Below, one piece after another: positions 7,240-15,325 of a stretch of 64,000 nucleotides of DNA. The DNA comes from Hyphomicrobiales bacterium (GTDB lineage Bacteria > Pseudomonadota > Alphaproteobacteria > Rhizobiales > Rhizobiaceae): positions 46,811 through 110,810 of the forward strand of contig UBNQ01000022.1 in assembly GCA_900466875.1 (NCBI GenBank). Direction: 5' to 3'. Below the pieces are notes generated by a model. That model was not told where the DNA came from. It was given only the letters and a program-made list of their open reading frames with translations, and made no database searches. Made by a program: the position numbers and the translations under genes. The stretch's first letter is position 1. Each line of letters begins with the position of its first letter.

Positions 7240-9348
7240 TTGGCCCCCTCCCCCAAATTGCCTTTCGCCAACCTTCCCACAGCCCCCGTCGCGCCCAAGA
7301 AGCCGGTCAGCGACACCCGCCACGGCATTACCCGCACCGACGACTATGCCTGGCTGCAGGCCGATAACTGGCAGGCGATGTTCAAGGATCCGTCGATCCT
7401 CGACCCCGAGATCCGCAAGCATCTGGAAGCCGAAAACGCCTATATGGAAGCCGCACTCGGCGACACGGCGGAGCTTCAGAAGGCGCTATTTGCCGAAATG
7501 CGCGGCCGCATCAAGGAAGACGATTCATCCGTTCCGGTGAAGGACGGGCCGTTCGCCTATGGCTCGCTGTTCGTCACCGGCGGCGAGCAACCGCATTATT
7601 TCCGCACCCCGCGCGACGGCGGCGACAAACAGACACTGCTGGACGGCGACAAGGAAGCGGCGGGCAAGGACTATTTCCGGCTTGCCGGCATCGACCATTC
7701 GACCGATCATGCCCGCGGCATCTGGGGTTATGACGACAAGGGGTCGGAATATTTCACCCTGCGCATCCGAGATCTTACGACCGGCGAAGACCTGCCCGAC
7801 GTGATCGACAATACCGCCGGCGGCGGTGTGTGGGCGCCCGACGGCAAGAGCTTCTTCTATACGCTGCAGGACGAGAACCATCGTCCGTCTAAAGTCTTCC
7901 ACCATATCGTCGGCGAGCCGCAGTCGGCCGACCGGCTGGTGTTCGAGGAACTGGATCCCGGTTTCTTCATGGGCGTCGGCGGCTCGCTGCTCGACGATTT
8001 CATCTATATCGACATCCACGACCACGAGACCTCGGAATACCGGCTGTTGTCCACCAAAGACCTGACGGCGGAACCACAGCTGGTGGCGGAGCGCGAAGAG
8101 GGTATCGAATATTCGATGACCGAGGGCGGCGACGTCTTCTACATCCTGACGAACGATGGCGATGCCAAGGATTTCAAGATCGTCGAGGCGCCGGTGTCCG
8201 CTCCGGGCAAGGAGAACTGGAAGGAGGTCGTGCCGCATGAGTCGGGCCGCCTGATCATCTCCCATATGGCCTATGCCCGCCACCTGATCTGGCTGCAACG
8301 CAGCCAAGGCCTGCCGCAGATCGTCATCCGCGACCGCCAGTCCGGCGAGGAACATGCTATCGCCTTCGACGAAGAGGCCTATTCGCTGGGGCTTTCAGGC
8401 GCCGCCGAATACGAGACGAACACGATCCGTTTTTCCTATTCGTCGATGACGACACCGACGCAGCTGTTCGACTACGACATGGTGACGCGCGAGCGGGTGC
8501 TGCTGAAGACGCAGGAAGTGCCGTCGGGGCATAACCCGGACGATTATGTGACCCGCCGCGTGATGGCGACGGCACATGACGGCGAACTGGTGCCCGTTTC
8601 GCTGCTCTATCGCAAAGACACGCCGCTCGACGGTTCGTCGCCCTGCCTGCTCTATGGCTACGGCGCCTATGGCATCACCATCCCTGCCTCGTTCTCGACC
8701 AATGCGCTGTCGCTTGCCGATCGCGGCATCGTCTACGCCATCGCCCATATCCGCGGCGGCAAGGACAAGGGTTTTGCCTGGTACGAAAACGGCAAGATGG
8801 AGAACAAGCAGAATACGTTCAAGGACTTCATCGCGGCGGCCGATCATCTCGTCTCGACCGGGTTCACGTCATACGACCGGATCATCGCCGAGGGCGGCTC
8901 TGCGGGCGGCATGCTGATGGGTGCGGTCGCCAACATGGCACCGGAAAAATTCGCCGGCCTCATCGCCGCCGTGCCGTTTGTCGACGTGTTGAACACGATG
9001 CTCGACGACACGCTGCCGCTCACTCCGCCGGAATGGCCTGAATGGGGCAACCCGATCGAGTCTGAAGAAGAATATCGCTGGATCGCTGCCTATTCGCCTT
9101 ACGACAACGTCACCGCCCGCGCCTATCCGCCGATCCTTGCGATCTCGGGCCTCACCGACCCACGCGTCACCTATTGGGAACCGACAAAGTGGGTGGCGAA
9201 GCTGCGCGACCACACGACCGGAACGGCGCCGATCCTGTTGAAAACCAACATGGCCGCCGGCCATGGCGGCAAATCGGGCCGCTTCCAGAGGCTTGAGGAG
9301 ATCGCCTTCGAATACGCTTTCGCGATCAAGGTTGCGGCGAAGATGTAA
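7240..9348 (+). CDS. ptrB: Oligopeptidase B, S9 family serine peptidase
   Basis: A 702-residue cytoplasmic serine peptidase that cleaves short peptides after Lys/Arg. The N-terminal part (about 1-420) is the seven-bladed propeller that limits access to small peptides; the C-terminal alpha/beta hydrolase carries the triad Ser554 (in GGSAGG), Asp640 (in GLTDPRV) and His675 (in AAGHGGKSGR), about 22 residues offset from the E. coli enzyme. Translation begins at TTG 7240, with GGAG 7 bases upstream; the first residues are MAPSPKLPFANLPTAP. Monocistronic. Confidence 0.93.
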   Translation: MAPSPKLPFANLPTAPVAPKKPVSDTRHGITRTDDYAWLQADNWQAMFKDPSILDPEIRKHLEAENAYMEAALGDTAELQKALFAEMRGRIKEDDSSVPVKDGPFAYGSLFVTGGEQPHYFRTPRDGGDKQTLLDGDKEAAGKDYFRLAGIDHSTDHARGIWGYDDKGSEYFTLRIRDLTTGEDLPDVIDNTAGGGVWAPDGKSFFYTLQDENHRPSKVFHHIVGEPQSADRLVFEELDPGFFMGVGGSLLDDFIYIDIHDHETSEYRLLSTKDLTAEPQLVAEREEGIEYSMTEGGDVFYILTNDGDAKDFKIVEAPVSAPGKENWKEVVPHESGRLIISHMAYARHLIWLQRSQGLPQIVIRDRQSGEEHAIAFDEEAYSLGLSGAAEYETNTIRFSYSSMTTPTQLFDYDMVTRERVLLKTQEVPSGHNPDDYVTRRVMATAHDGELVPVSLLYRKDTPLDGSSPCLLYGYGAYGITIPASFSTNALSLADRGIVYAIAHIRGGKDKGFAWYENGKMENKQNTFKDFIAAADHLVSTGFTSYDRIIAEGGSAGGMLMGAVANMAPEKFAGLIAAVPFVDVLNTMLDDTLPLTPPEWPEWGNPIESEEEYRWIAAYSPYDNVTARAYPPILAISGLTDPRVTYWEPTKWVAKLRDHTTGTAPILLKTNMAAGHGGKSGRFQRLEEIAFEYAFAIKVAAKM

Positions 9349-9695
9349 GGCGCATACCGGCGTCAATTCGAGAACAACTCAAAGCGGGCCAGCATCCTGG
9401 CTGGCCCGAACCGATCCGATCGAAGGATTCTTTCGCTCGGACGATTCTGCGGACCATGCCTTTCAAGGCAGATCGAGACGGAAAAGAGCGCCGGTTCTGG
9501 CGATAATGTATCGCCGCACAAGTCGACTTCAGACAGCTTTCAGTTTTTTTCGACATCGACAGAGCTTGCCGATGACCGCGCAAGCTTGCGCTTTTACAGG
9601 CTTTTTTCGCGGCATCGAATAAGCACCTTGCCGCCTGTCAAGCCCTCCCGAGCGGCAGCCCGAAGCCGACGCAAGTTTCGCGCAAGGTTCCAGCG
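9349..9695. other. Intergenic region with two short hairpins
   Basis: About 350 bases with no convincing gene. It holds an inverted repeat CGGGCCAG (9385-9392) with CTGGCCCG (9401-9408), possibly the end of the ptrB transcript although no T-run follows, and a palindrome GCGCAAGCTTGCGC (9578-9591) followed by TTTT. Neither is a strong terminator by eye. Confidence 0.35.
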
Positions 9696-9711
9696 TTAAC
9701 CAATCGTTAAC
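9696..9711 (+). promoter_or_regulatory. CtrA-type box
   Basis: TTAA, seven bases (CCAATCG), then TTAAC: an exact match to the alphaproteobacterial CtrA consensus TTAA-N7-TTAA. It lies 24 bases before the start of the 86-residue gene, so CtrA would either activate from a very close promoter or repress it. Confidence 0.7.
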
Positions 9712-9734
9712 CAACCTGTACGTGGACCAAAGCG

Positions 9735-9995
9735 ATGAAGATCGATAGCGGCCTGAGTGGCTATCACTATCCGAACCGGACCGTGGACGTGGAGCGCACT
9801 TCTGAGGAAGCACCTCAGGTTACGGCGGCATCCGCGACGCGTTTTGCGGACGCATTGACAGGCAGCAGCACGCAGCTTTCAAGCTCGCTTGCAAGTGCGC
9901 TCTGGTCGATGGGAGCGGAAGAGGCAGGACCAAACCTTGGCGCAGCCGTTGCACCGCAAGCGTGGGTCCAGAACCTCTACCAGGAATTCGTCTGA
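9735..9995 (+). CDS. Unknown 86-residue protein under a CtrA box
   Basis: Begins MKIDSGLSGYHYPNRTVDVE and continues with a Ser/Thr/Ala-rich middle (ASATRFADALTGSSTQLSSSLASALWSMG), ending APQAWVQNLYQEFV. It has no membrane helix, signal peptide or recognised domain. The perfect CtrA box just upstream and the strong terminator just downstream support a genuine, separately regulated gene. Cell-cycle, envelope or motility roles would fit CtrA control, but this is inference. The start is the only ATG near the box; no strong ribosome site is seen. Confidence 0.6.
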   Translation: MKIDSGLSGYHYPNRTVDVERTSEEAPQVTAASATRFADALTGSSTQLSSSLASALWSMGAEEAGPNLGAAVAPQAWVQNLYQEFV

Positions 9996-10019
9996 CCGAC
10001 GTAACGTCACAGCAGATAT

Positions 10020-10056
10020 GAAGGCCCGAAACCGGCGACGGTTTTCGGGCCTTTTT
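10020..10056 (+). terminator. Rho-independent terminator
   Basis: Stem GGCCCGAAAACCG-type arms (GGCCCGAAACCG ... CGGTTTTCGGGCC) followed by TTTTTCC, 25 bases after the 86-residue gene. Strong intrinsic terminator. Confidence 0.88.
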
Positions 10057-10127
10057 CCATTTTGCATGAAGCAGGCCGCATGTCTTTTGCGCAAGCTACG
10101 CAGCCTTGCGAAACATGCCCTGAACGG

Positions 10128-11099
10128 TCATCCGAGCGCCGTCACCTCGACCGTCACATGCGACAGGCCGGGAATGGCGCTGAGCTTTTCCTTGTAGGAT
10201 GACGGTGCTTTCGGAGCGGTCGTGGCGACCGAAACGATCGCCGCATTGTGCCCCGGTCCGAGCTGCCAGACATGCAGGTCCATGACGGTATCGTCCGGAG
10301 TTTCCATCAGCTTGCGGATCCTGCCGGCCAGATCGCCGTCATCCGGCTGCGCATCGAGCAACACGCACGACGTGGCGCGGACGAGCCCGAAGGACCAGCG
10401 CGCGATGACGATACCGCCGACGATGCCCATGATCGGGTCCAGCGCATTCCAGCCGTAAAGCCGGCCGAGAATCAGGGCGGCAATCGCAAGCACCGAGGTG
10501 AGCGCGTCGGCGAGGACGTGCAGATAGGCCGCGCGGAGATTATTGTCTTCGGTGCCGCCATGCGCGCGATCTCCCGCATGGGCGTGGCTGCCATGGTGTC
10601 CATGATGACCGTGATGTCCATGGTGACCGCCGTGATGATGATCGTGGTCGTCGCGCAGCAGCCAGGCGCTGAGGAGGTTGACAGCCAGTCCGACGACGGC
10701 AACGAGGATCGCCTGGTCGAAATCGATGGCGACCGGATTGGCCAGGCGGACAAAACTTTCCCAGGCGATGAACAGCGCCACCAGCGCCAGCACCACGGCG
10801 CTGGCGAAACCAGCGAGATCACCCAATTTGCCGGTGCCGAATGTGTAACGCGGGTTCCTGGCATTGCGCCTTGCATACATGTAGGCCAGCGCCGAGATCA
10901 GCATGGCCCCGGCATGGGTGGACATGTGCCAGCCGTCCGCCGTCAGCGCCATGGAGCCGAAGATCGATCCGGCGACGATTTCCGCCACCATCATCGAGGC
11001 GGTGAGCGCGATGACCAGCCACACTTTCCGCTCGTTGCGCTCGTGATCCGCACCGAGGAACACGTGCTCGTGCTTCAGACTATCGATACCGTTTGCCAT
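10128..11099 (-). CDS. dmeF: CDF cobalt/nickel efflux transporter DmeF
   Basis: A 323-residue cation diffusion facilitator with about six transmembrane helices. Helix II/III carries ADGWHMSTHAGAML and helix V HVLADALTSV, supplying the metal-site His/Asp residues of the family. Between helices IV and V is a loop very rich in histidine (HHHGGHHGHHGHHGHHGSHAH). It exports divalent cations, mainly Co and Ni in rhizobial DmeF, using the proton gradient. ATG 11099 follows GGAG six bases upstream; the ATG at 11117 is rejected. It lies 62 bases downstream of dmeR and is presumably controlled by it. Confidence 0.92.
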   Translation of the reverse strand: MANGIDSLKHEHVFLGADHERNERKVWLVIALTASMMVAEIVAGSIFGSMALTADGWHMSTHAGAMLISALAYMYARRNARNPRYTFGTGKLGDLAGFASAVVLALVALFIAWESFVRLANPVAIDFDQAILVAVVGLAVNLLSAWLLRDDHDHHHGGHHGHHGHHGHHGSHAHAGDRAHGGTEDNNLRAAYLHVLADALTSVLAIAALILGRLYGWNALDPIMGIVGGIVIARWSFGLVRATSCVLLDAQPDDGDLAGRIRKLMETPDDTVMDLHVWQLGPGHNAAIVSVATTAPKAPSSYKEKLSAIPGLSHVTVEVTALG

Positions 11100-11161
11100 G
11101 CCAAGCTCCATTTCCAACCATCAACCGGCCAAAGCCGCTTTCGAACATCGCGCGATCAGCC

Positions 11162-11434
11162 TCACCGGATATAGGTTCGCAGGACATCGGCGAGCTCTGA
11201 GGCTGCCTTTTCCCGTTCGGCATCACCTTGCGCATGGACGACATGTTCGTGCAGGTGCCCCTCGATGACCTCGCCGGTCAGCCCCGCCAGCGCACCGCGA
11301 ATGGACGCCAGAAGCTGCAGGACATCGCCACAGGGGGCTTCCGCCTCCAGCGCACGCTCGACCGCTTCCATCTGCCCCTTCATACGGCGCACGCGCGCCA
11401 GAAGTTTTGCCTTGTCCCGAATGGTGTGCGACAC
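11162..11434 (-). CDS. dmeR: RcnR/CsoR-family metal-responsive repressor DmeR
   Basis: A 90-residue all-helical repressor. With GTG 11434 as start (GGAG six bases upstream), the protein reads MSHTIRDKAKLLARVRRMKGQ and places His3, Cys35, His60 and His64 exactly at the nickel/cobalt ligand positions of RcnR; a TTG four codons earlier would destroy the N-terminal ligand. In the apo form such proteins bind G-tract operators and release DNA on Co/Ni binding. It is first in an operon with dmeF and has a matching operator just upstream. Confidence 0.9.
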   Translation of the reverse strand: MSHTIRDKAKLLARVRRMKGQMEAVERALEAEAPCGDVLQLLASIRGALAGLTGEVIEGHLHEHVVHAQGDAEREKAASELADVLRTYIR

Positions 11435-11447
11435 ATTCCACTCCAAT

Positions 11448-11471
11448 TATAGTATAGGGGGGTATACTATA
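11448..11471 (-). promoter_or_regulatory. DmeR operator with central G-tract
   Basis: Perfect inverted repeat: arm TATAGTATA (11448-11456), six G residues (11457-11462), arm TATACTATA (11463-11471). A G/C tract flanked by AT-rich inverted repeats is the operator form of RcnR/DmeR proteins. It ends 13 bases before the dmeR start codon, so binding would block the dmeRF promoter. Confidence 0.85.
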
Positions 11472-11582
11472 TGCATTTTCGCCCGACGCAATCCATAACG
11501 CGCGTCTCTCCCGCGCATCCGCCTCTAGCTCCGGGCAAGCCCGATTTTATAATCATGAGTCAGAAAAAATAAGGAGACTGCC

Positions 11583-12095
11583 ATGTTGGTTACGTCGAGT
11601 TCCGGTTCCAATTCCTACGCAGGCACGACCGAAAAATCCGCCAAGCGCGGCACGGAGATGTTCGTTCTCGCTGAAAACCCGCAGGAACGCGGCGACTACA
11701 GCCAAAGCAGCACGCCGGTCAGCGAAAGCACGTCATTCAGCGCCAAACTGGCCAGCATGTTCCTGGTTCCGGAACGCCCAGAGGTCGAGAAAGACAAGGC
11801 CAGCCTCGATACCGATACGCTCAGCCAGTACGAAAGTGAGTTCCTGGAGCTTGCCGACAAAACCTTCGCCGAGCGGATTCGCGATCAGTATCTGAAAGAC
11901 CATGGCCTCAGCGAAGAAGACGTCGATGCGATGTCGCCGGAGGAACGCGAGGCGCTGGAAACCGAGATCGCCAATGCCATACTTGAAGCCATGGGTGTGA
12001 ACGAGCAGACACAGACGATCGCAATCACCCTCAACGTCCCGACCGCCGAACAGTTTATCGCCAACAGCGCCAAAGACGAGACAACGGAGCGGTAA
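11583..12095 (+). CDS. Unknown 170-residue acidic protein
   Basis: Start ATG follows AAGGAG. Residues 1-60 are polar and Ser/Thr-rich (disordered), while 80-170 are acidic and helical (DTLSQYESEFLELADKTFAERIRDQYLKDHG, then LSEEDVDAMSPEEREALETEIANAILEAMG), ending in a strand-like TIAITLNVPTAEQFI. No signal peptide or membrane helix. It is separate from dmeRF and the MerR gene. I do not recognise the family; it has the look of a conserved alphaproteobacterial hypothetical protein. Confidence 0.65.
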   Translation: MLVTSSSGSNSYAGTTEKSAKRGTEMFVLAENPQERGDYSQSSTPVSESTSFSAKLASMFLVPERPEVEKDKASLDTDTLSQYESEFLELADKTFAERIRDQYLKDHGLSEEDVDAMSPEEREALETEIANAILEAMGVNEQTQTIAITLNVPTAEQFIANSAKDETTER

Positions 12096-12198
12096 CCATA
12101 TCTCGGAAGGATAAGGTTCCGACGTGCGGACACATGGCCTTGAACAACAAGGGATCGCCGACTAGATATCTCCAGAGACTATAGGTTTGGAGCGCATC

Positions 12199-12615
12199 AT
12201 GCTGTCGATCGGCGATCTTTCAAAGCGGACGGGCGTCAAGGTGCCGACCATCCGTTACTATGAGCAGATGGGTCTGCTTGCCGCGGCCGAACGTTCGGAG
12301 GGCAACCAGCGGCGCTACGCGCGGCAGGATCTCGAACGCCTTGCCTTCATCCGCCACGCGCGCGACCTGGGGCTCGACATTTCCGCCATCCGCGAGCTGA
12401 TCGCGCTCAGCCAGCATCCGCACCAGCCTTGCGGCAATGTCGACCGGATCGCCGCCGACCACCTGAAAAGCGTGCGCGACAAGATCGAGAAACTGAAGAA
12501 GCTCGAAGAGGAGCTGGAACGCATCGTCACCCGCTGCGACGGCGACCATTCCATCGAGGACTGCTACGTGATCCGCTCACTCTCCGACCACGGGCTTTGC
12601 GACAGCGAACATTGA
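12199..12615 (+). CDS. MerR-family regulator, soft-metal type
   Basis: A 138-residue MerR protein: DNA-binding domain 1-70 (IGDLSKRTGVKVPTIRYYEQMGLL, GNQRRYARQDLERLAFIRHARDLG), then a long dimerisation helix (88-112). Cys78, Cys113 and Cys122 (PCGN, RCDGDHSIEDC) sit at the effector positions used by the ZntR/CueR/PbrR branch, with an additional Cys134, which suggests a divalent metal signal. ATG 12199 has GGAG seven bases upstream. No metal transporter adjoins it, so its regulon is elsewhere or is dmeF-like in function; that is inference. Confidence 0.85.
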   Translation: MLSIGDLSKRTGVKVPTIRYYEQMGLLAAAERSEGNQRRYARQDLERLAFIRHARDLGLDISAIRELIALSQHPHQPCGNVDRIAADHLKSVRDKIEKLKKLEEELERIVTRCDGDHSIEDCYVIRSLSDHGLCDSEH

Positions 12616-12669
12616 ACGGAAACAATCCGCCGGTATAGACGATGGTCATGGCCGCAGAACGGATTGATC

Positions 12670-13641
12670 ATGGCCCGTCTCTTTCCGCATTCAACGCCTT
12701 ACCATACCGGGTTTCTTGATCGAGCGGACGGCAATCGCATCTTCTTTGCGCTATCCGGCAATCCTCAGGGAAAACCGGTGCTGCTGCTGCATGGCGGGCC
12801 GGGTTCGGGAGTTTCAGAATGCGCCCGGCGGCACTTCGATCCCGCCGTCTGGCACCTCATCCAGTTCGACCAGCGCGGATGCGGCAAGAGCACACCGAGT
12901 GCTGCGGATTTTGCCAACACGCTGAGCGACAACACGACGGATCATCTGCTTGAGGATATCGAAGCGCTGCGGGACATGCTGGGCGTTGGCCGGTGGCTGG
13001 TATTCGGAACATCCTGGGGCGCAACACTGGGTCTCGTTTATGCGCAGGCTTTTCCGCTTCAGACGCAAGGTATCGTGCTGGCTGGCGTGACCACAACCCG
13101 TTGGCAGGAGATCAATTGGCTTTACAACGGCATGCGCCTCTTTTTGCCGGAAGCACATCGGCGTTTCATCGCCGCTATCCCGGGGCATCTACGCGACTTG
13201 CATCCGGTGGCAGCCTATCACGCACTGCTCAATGACAGCGACCCGGGCGTGCGGAGGAAGGCGGCGTTCGACTGGCATCTCTGGGAAGCAGGGTCGATTT
13301 CGGCTGAAACGCAGAATGGCGTGGCCGACTTGCCGGAACGCTGGCGGGATCCGGTTTTCACGCTGGCCCGTGCCCGGCTCTGTGCTCATTACTTCCAGCA
13401 TCGGGCGTGGCTCGACGACCGGCAGATCATCGATAACGCAGCGAGGCTGGACAACATCCCCGGCGTGCTGGTTCAAGGCCGGCTCGACCTGCAGGGGCCG
13501 CCGACGACGGCCTACGAGCTTTCGCAGGCATGGCCGGCAAGCAAGCTGGTCATGGTCGACGAGGCCGGACACTCGACAGGAGACCGGGGAATGGCTGAGG
13601 CGATCATGACTGCGGTCGACCGGTTCGCAAAGACGGCTTGA
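12670..13641 (+). CDS. pip: Proline iminopeptidase (alpha/beta hydrolase, S33)
   Basis: A 323-residue cytoplasmic peptidase that removes N-terminal proline. The oxyanion motif LLHGGPGSG, the typical FDQRGCGKSTP and nucleophile elbow GTSWGA (Ser115) are present, with Asp273 (GRLDLQGP) and His301 (DEAGHS) completing the triad. ATG 12670 is preferred over TTG 12664. It differs from E. coli-type Pip in having a slightly divergent cap. Located after the MerR gene, without evidence of co-regulation. Confidence 0.88.
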   Translation: MARLFPHSTPYHTGFLDRADGNRIFFALSGNPQGKPVLLLHGGPGSGVSECARRHFDPAVWHLIQFDQRGCGKSTPSAADFANTLSDNTTDHLLEDIEALRDMLGVGRWLVFGTSWGATLGLVYAQAFPLQTQGIVLAGVTTTRWQEINWLYNGMRLFLPEAHRRFIAAIPGHLRDLHPVAAYHALLNDSDPGVRRKAAFDWHLWEAGSISAETQNGVADLPERWRDPVFTLARARLCAHYFQHRAWLDDRQIIDNAARLDNIPGVLVQGRLDLQGPPTTAYELSQAWPASKLVMVDEAGHSTGDRGMAEAIMTAVDRFAKTA

Positions 13642-13753
13642 CAACACCCGCCGACGAGCGCATGAGAGCTGTCATGATCGATATGCGCACAACCACCGCC
13701 GCAGTATATTTTTGGGCCTACCTGTAAAGGGCGGCTCGACAGATCATCATGTC

Positions 13754-13802
13754 AACAAGCCGCCGTCAGGCGGCTTTGTTGTTTCAGACGGCACCTGACG
13801 GC
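13754..13802 (+). terminator. Hairpin terminator with a competing downstream stem
   Basis: AAGCCGCC (13757-13764), loop GTCA, GGCGGCTT (13769-13776), then TGTTGTTT gives a terminator-like hairpin extended by AACA/TGTT. The segment GCCGTCAGG (13762-13770) can instead pair with CCTGACGGC (13794-13802). The structure ends 24 bases before the GNAT gene. It may end a short leader RNA or simply the upstream pip transcript. Confidence 0.5.
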
Positions 13803-13826
13803 ACCATTAGACCAAAGGATGCCGAA

Positions 13827-14327
13827 ATGTCCCAAGCTCTTCTCGAAGACAGCGAAATATCCCTGCCCCGCCCGGCCGTACTGACCATCCGTCACGCCAA
13901 GCGGCATGACCTGCCGGAACTCAACGCGATGATCGCGGCGCTCGCCGCACATCATCACGACGCCTCTGCCATGACGCCCGACATTCTCGAACGCGACCTG
14001 TTCGGCGACCGGCCCTGGATCACCGTCCTCGTGGCCGATACCGGCTCGGACCTGATCGGCTACGCCATTCTCGTGCCGCTCTACCGCGCCCAGGAAGGTG
14101 CGCGCGGCATGGACCTGCACCATCTCTTCGTGCGCGACGGCCAGCGCGGCCACGGCATCGGCCAGCACCTCGTCGCCCGCGCCCGCGATATCGCCAGAAA
14201 TGCAGGCTGCGGCTACCTTTCGGTCAGCGCAACCACCGGCAATTCGGCAGCCCACCGGTTCTACGAACATATGGAATTCAAGCCGCGGCCGGTCACCGGC
14301 ATGCGCTATACACAAGCGCTCACCTGA
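13827..14327 (+). CDS. GNAT N-acetyltransferase
   Basis: A 166-residue GNAT protein from ATG 13827 (MSQALLEDSEISLPRP), with AAAGGA upstream; the longer frame from 13749 runs through the terminator hairpin and is rejected. The acetyl-CoA loop is GQRGHGIGQHLVARARDIA and the C-terminal part has SATTGNSAAHRFYEHMEF. LHHLFVRD is the preceding strand. Substrate unknown. It is followed after 43 bases by a DJ-1 family gene on the same strand and may be co-transcribed with it. Confidence 0.85.
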   Translation: MSQALLEDSEISLPRPAVLTIRHAKRHDLPELNAMIAALAAHHHDASAMTPDILERDLFGDRPWITVLVADTGSDLIGYAILVPLYRAQEGARGMDLHHLFVRDGQRGHGIGQHLVARARDIARNAGCGYLSVSATTGNSAAHRFYEHMEFKPRPVTGMRYTQALT

Positions 14328-14370
14328 GCGCATAATCTCGCCGCAGACCTGCCCGAGGAGGACGACAAGC

Positions 14371-14940
14371 ATGACAGCGATCGTGGTGGTGCTCACGCCG
14401 GAATTCGCCGATTGGGAATGCGCGCTGCTGATGGCCGTGGCGCGCAGCTATCTCGGCGTGACGGTGAAGACTGCGACAGAAGACGGCCGTCCCGTGACCT
14501 CGATGGGCGGGCTGAACGTCACGCCGGACCTTTCCTATGCGCAGGTCAGGCCGGAGGATTTCGACGCGATCGTGGTGCCGGGCGGGCTTGCCTGGGAAAA
14601 GCAGGTCGTGCCCGAAGGCCTGCATGATCTCGTCCGGTCGTTCCGCAATGCCGGGAAAATGGCCGCCGGGATCTGCGCCGCCGCCAGCATGCTGGCCGGC
14701 GCGGGAGTGCTCAACGACGTCAAACACACCGGCAACCGGCTCGGCTCACACCAAGCATATCCCGATTACGCCGGTTCGGAGCTTTACATCGACGGACCGA
14801 AGGCTGTGCTTTCCAACGGCATGGTGACGGCGGCCGGGACAGCGCCCTTCACGTTCACGGTCGAAGTGCTGAAAGGCCTCGGATTGTGGGACGCCACGGC
14901 GCAAGAGGAGCTTTTGCCGTTTTCGGCGGAGCATCGATAG
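14371..14940 (+). CDS. DJ-1/PfpI family protein
   Basis: A 189-residue class-I glutamine-amidotransferase-fold protein: MTAIVVVLTPEFADWECALLM opening, DAIVVPGGLAWEKQ and the nucleophile elbow AAGICAAASML with Cys102. Relatives act as glyoxalase III, deglycases, chaperones or proteases, and the sequence does not choose between them. The ATG at 14371 is preceded by GAGGAG; the open frame back to 14098 lies antisense-phase inside the GNAT gene and is not used. Confidence 0.88.
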   Translation: MTAIVVVLTPEFADWECALLMAVARSYLGVTVKTATEDGRPVTSMGGLNVTPDLSYAQVRPEDFDAIVVPGGLAWEKQVVPEGLHDLVRSFRNAGKMAAGICAAASMLAGAGVLNDVKHTGNRLGSHQAYPDYAGSELYIDGPKAVLSNGMVTAAGTAPFTFTVEVLKGLGLWDATAQEELLPFSAEHR

Positions 14941-14956
14941 AGACGCTTTCGGAACT

Positions 14957-15325
14957 TCACTCGCCCGCCGGATCGATGGCGCTCAGTACCCGGGCGACGA
15001 TCTCGTCCATCGTGTCGCGATCAAGCGTTTCGATGAAACGGGCCGTTCGGTTCTGGATGCGTGCAGGTATGTCGAAGCTGCGCACCTGATTGCAGACGGC
15101 AACCCCGTTCGTCTCGTGGCCCGAGATCGGGACGGCCAGTCCGGCGTTGCGGGTAAAGGCCCCGCCCGTCGTGATCGGCACGGTCATGCTCACACCCAAA
15201 GCGTTAATCTCGCGCGGCGTAATCACGACAAAACGATGCCGATCCTTCCTCTCGCGGCCTGCAACCGGATCGGGGTCGATCCAGAATACATCGCCGCGAC
15301 CTGGAATATTGCTGCGAACCGTCAC
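14957..15325 (-). CDS. MazF/PemK-type endoribonuclease toxin
   Basis: A 122-residue toxin. RGDVFWIDPDPVAGRERKDRHRFVVITPREIN is the MazF/PemK opening (although the usual PxxGxE/QxxxRP is altered to PVAGRERKDRHR), followed by TVPITTGG and a central GVAVCNQVRSFDI segment. Such toxins cut mRNA at short sequences. Its ATG overlaps the antitoxin stop by four bases (15322-15325), ensuring coupled synthesis. The cleavage specificity is unknown. Confidence 0.85.
   Translation of the reverse strand: MTVRSNIPGRGDVFWIDPDPVAGRERKDRHRFVVITPREINALGVSMTVPITTGGAFTRNAGLAVPISGHETNGVAVCNQVRSFDIPARIQNRTARFIETLDRDTMDEIVARVLSAIDPAGE

Noticed and set aside
10565..10660. Short repeats of CATGGTG-like units that could suggest a CRISPR or VNTR
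   Set aside because: They encode the His/Gly-rich loop of DmeF; no spacers of constant length and no leader.
14098..14370. N-terminal extension of the DJ-1 gene
   Set aside because: It lies in another frame of the GNAT gene, and a good ribosome site precedes the internal ATG at 14371.
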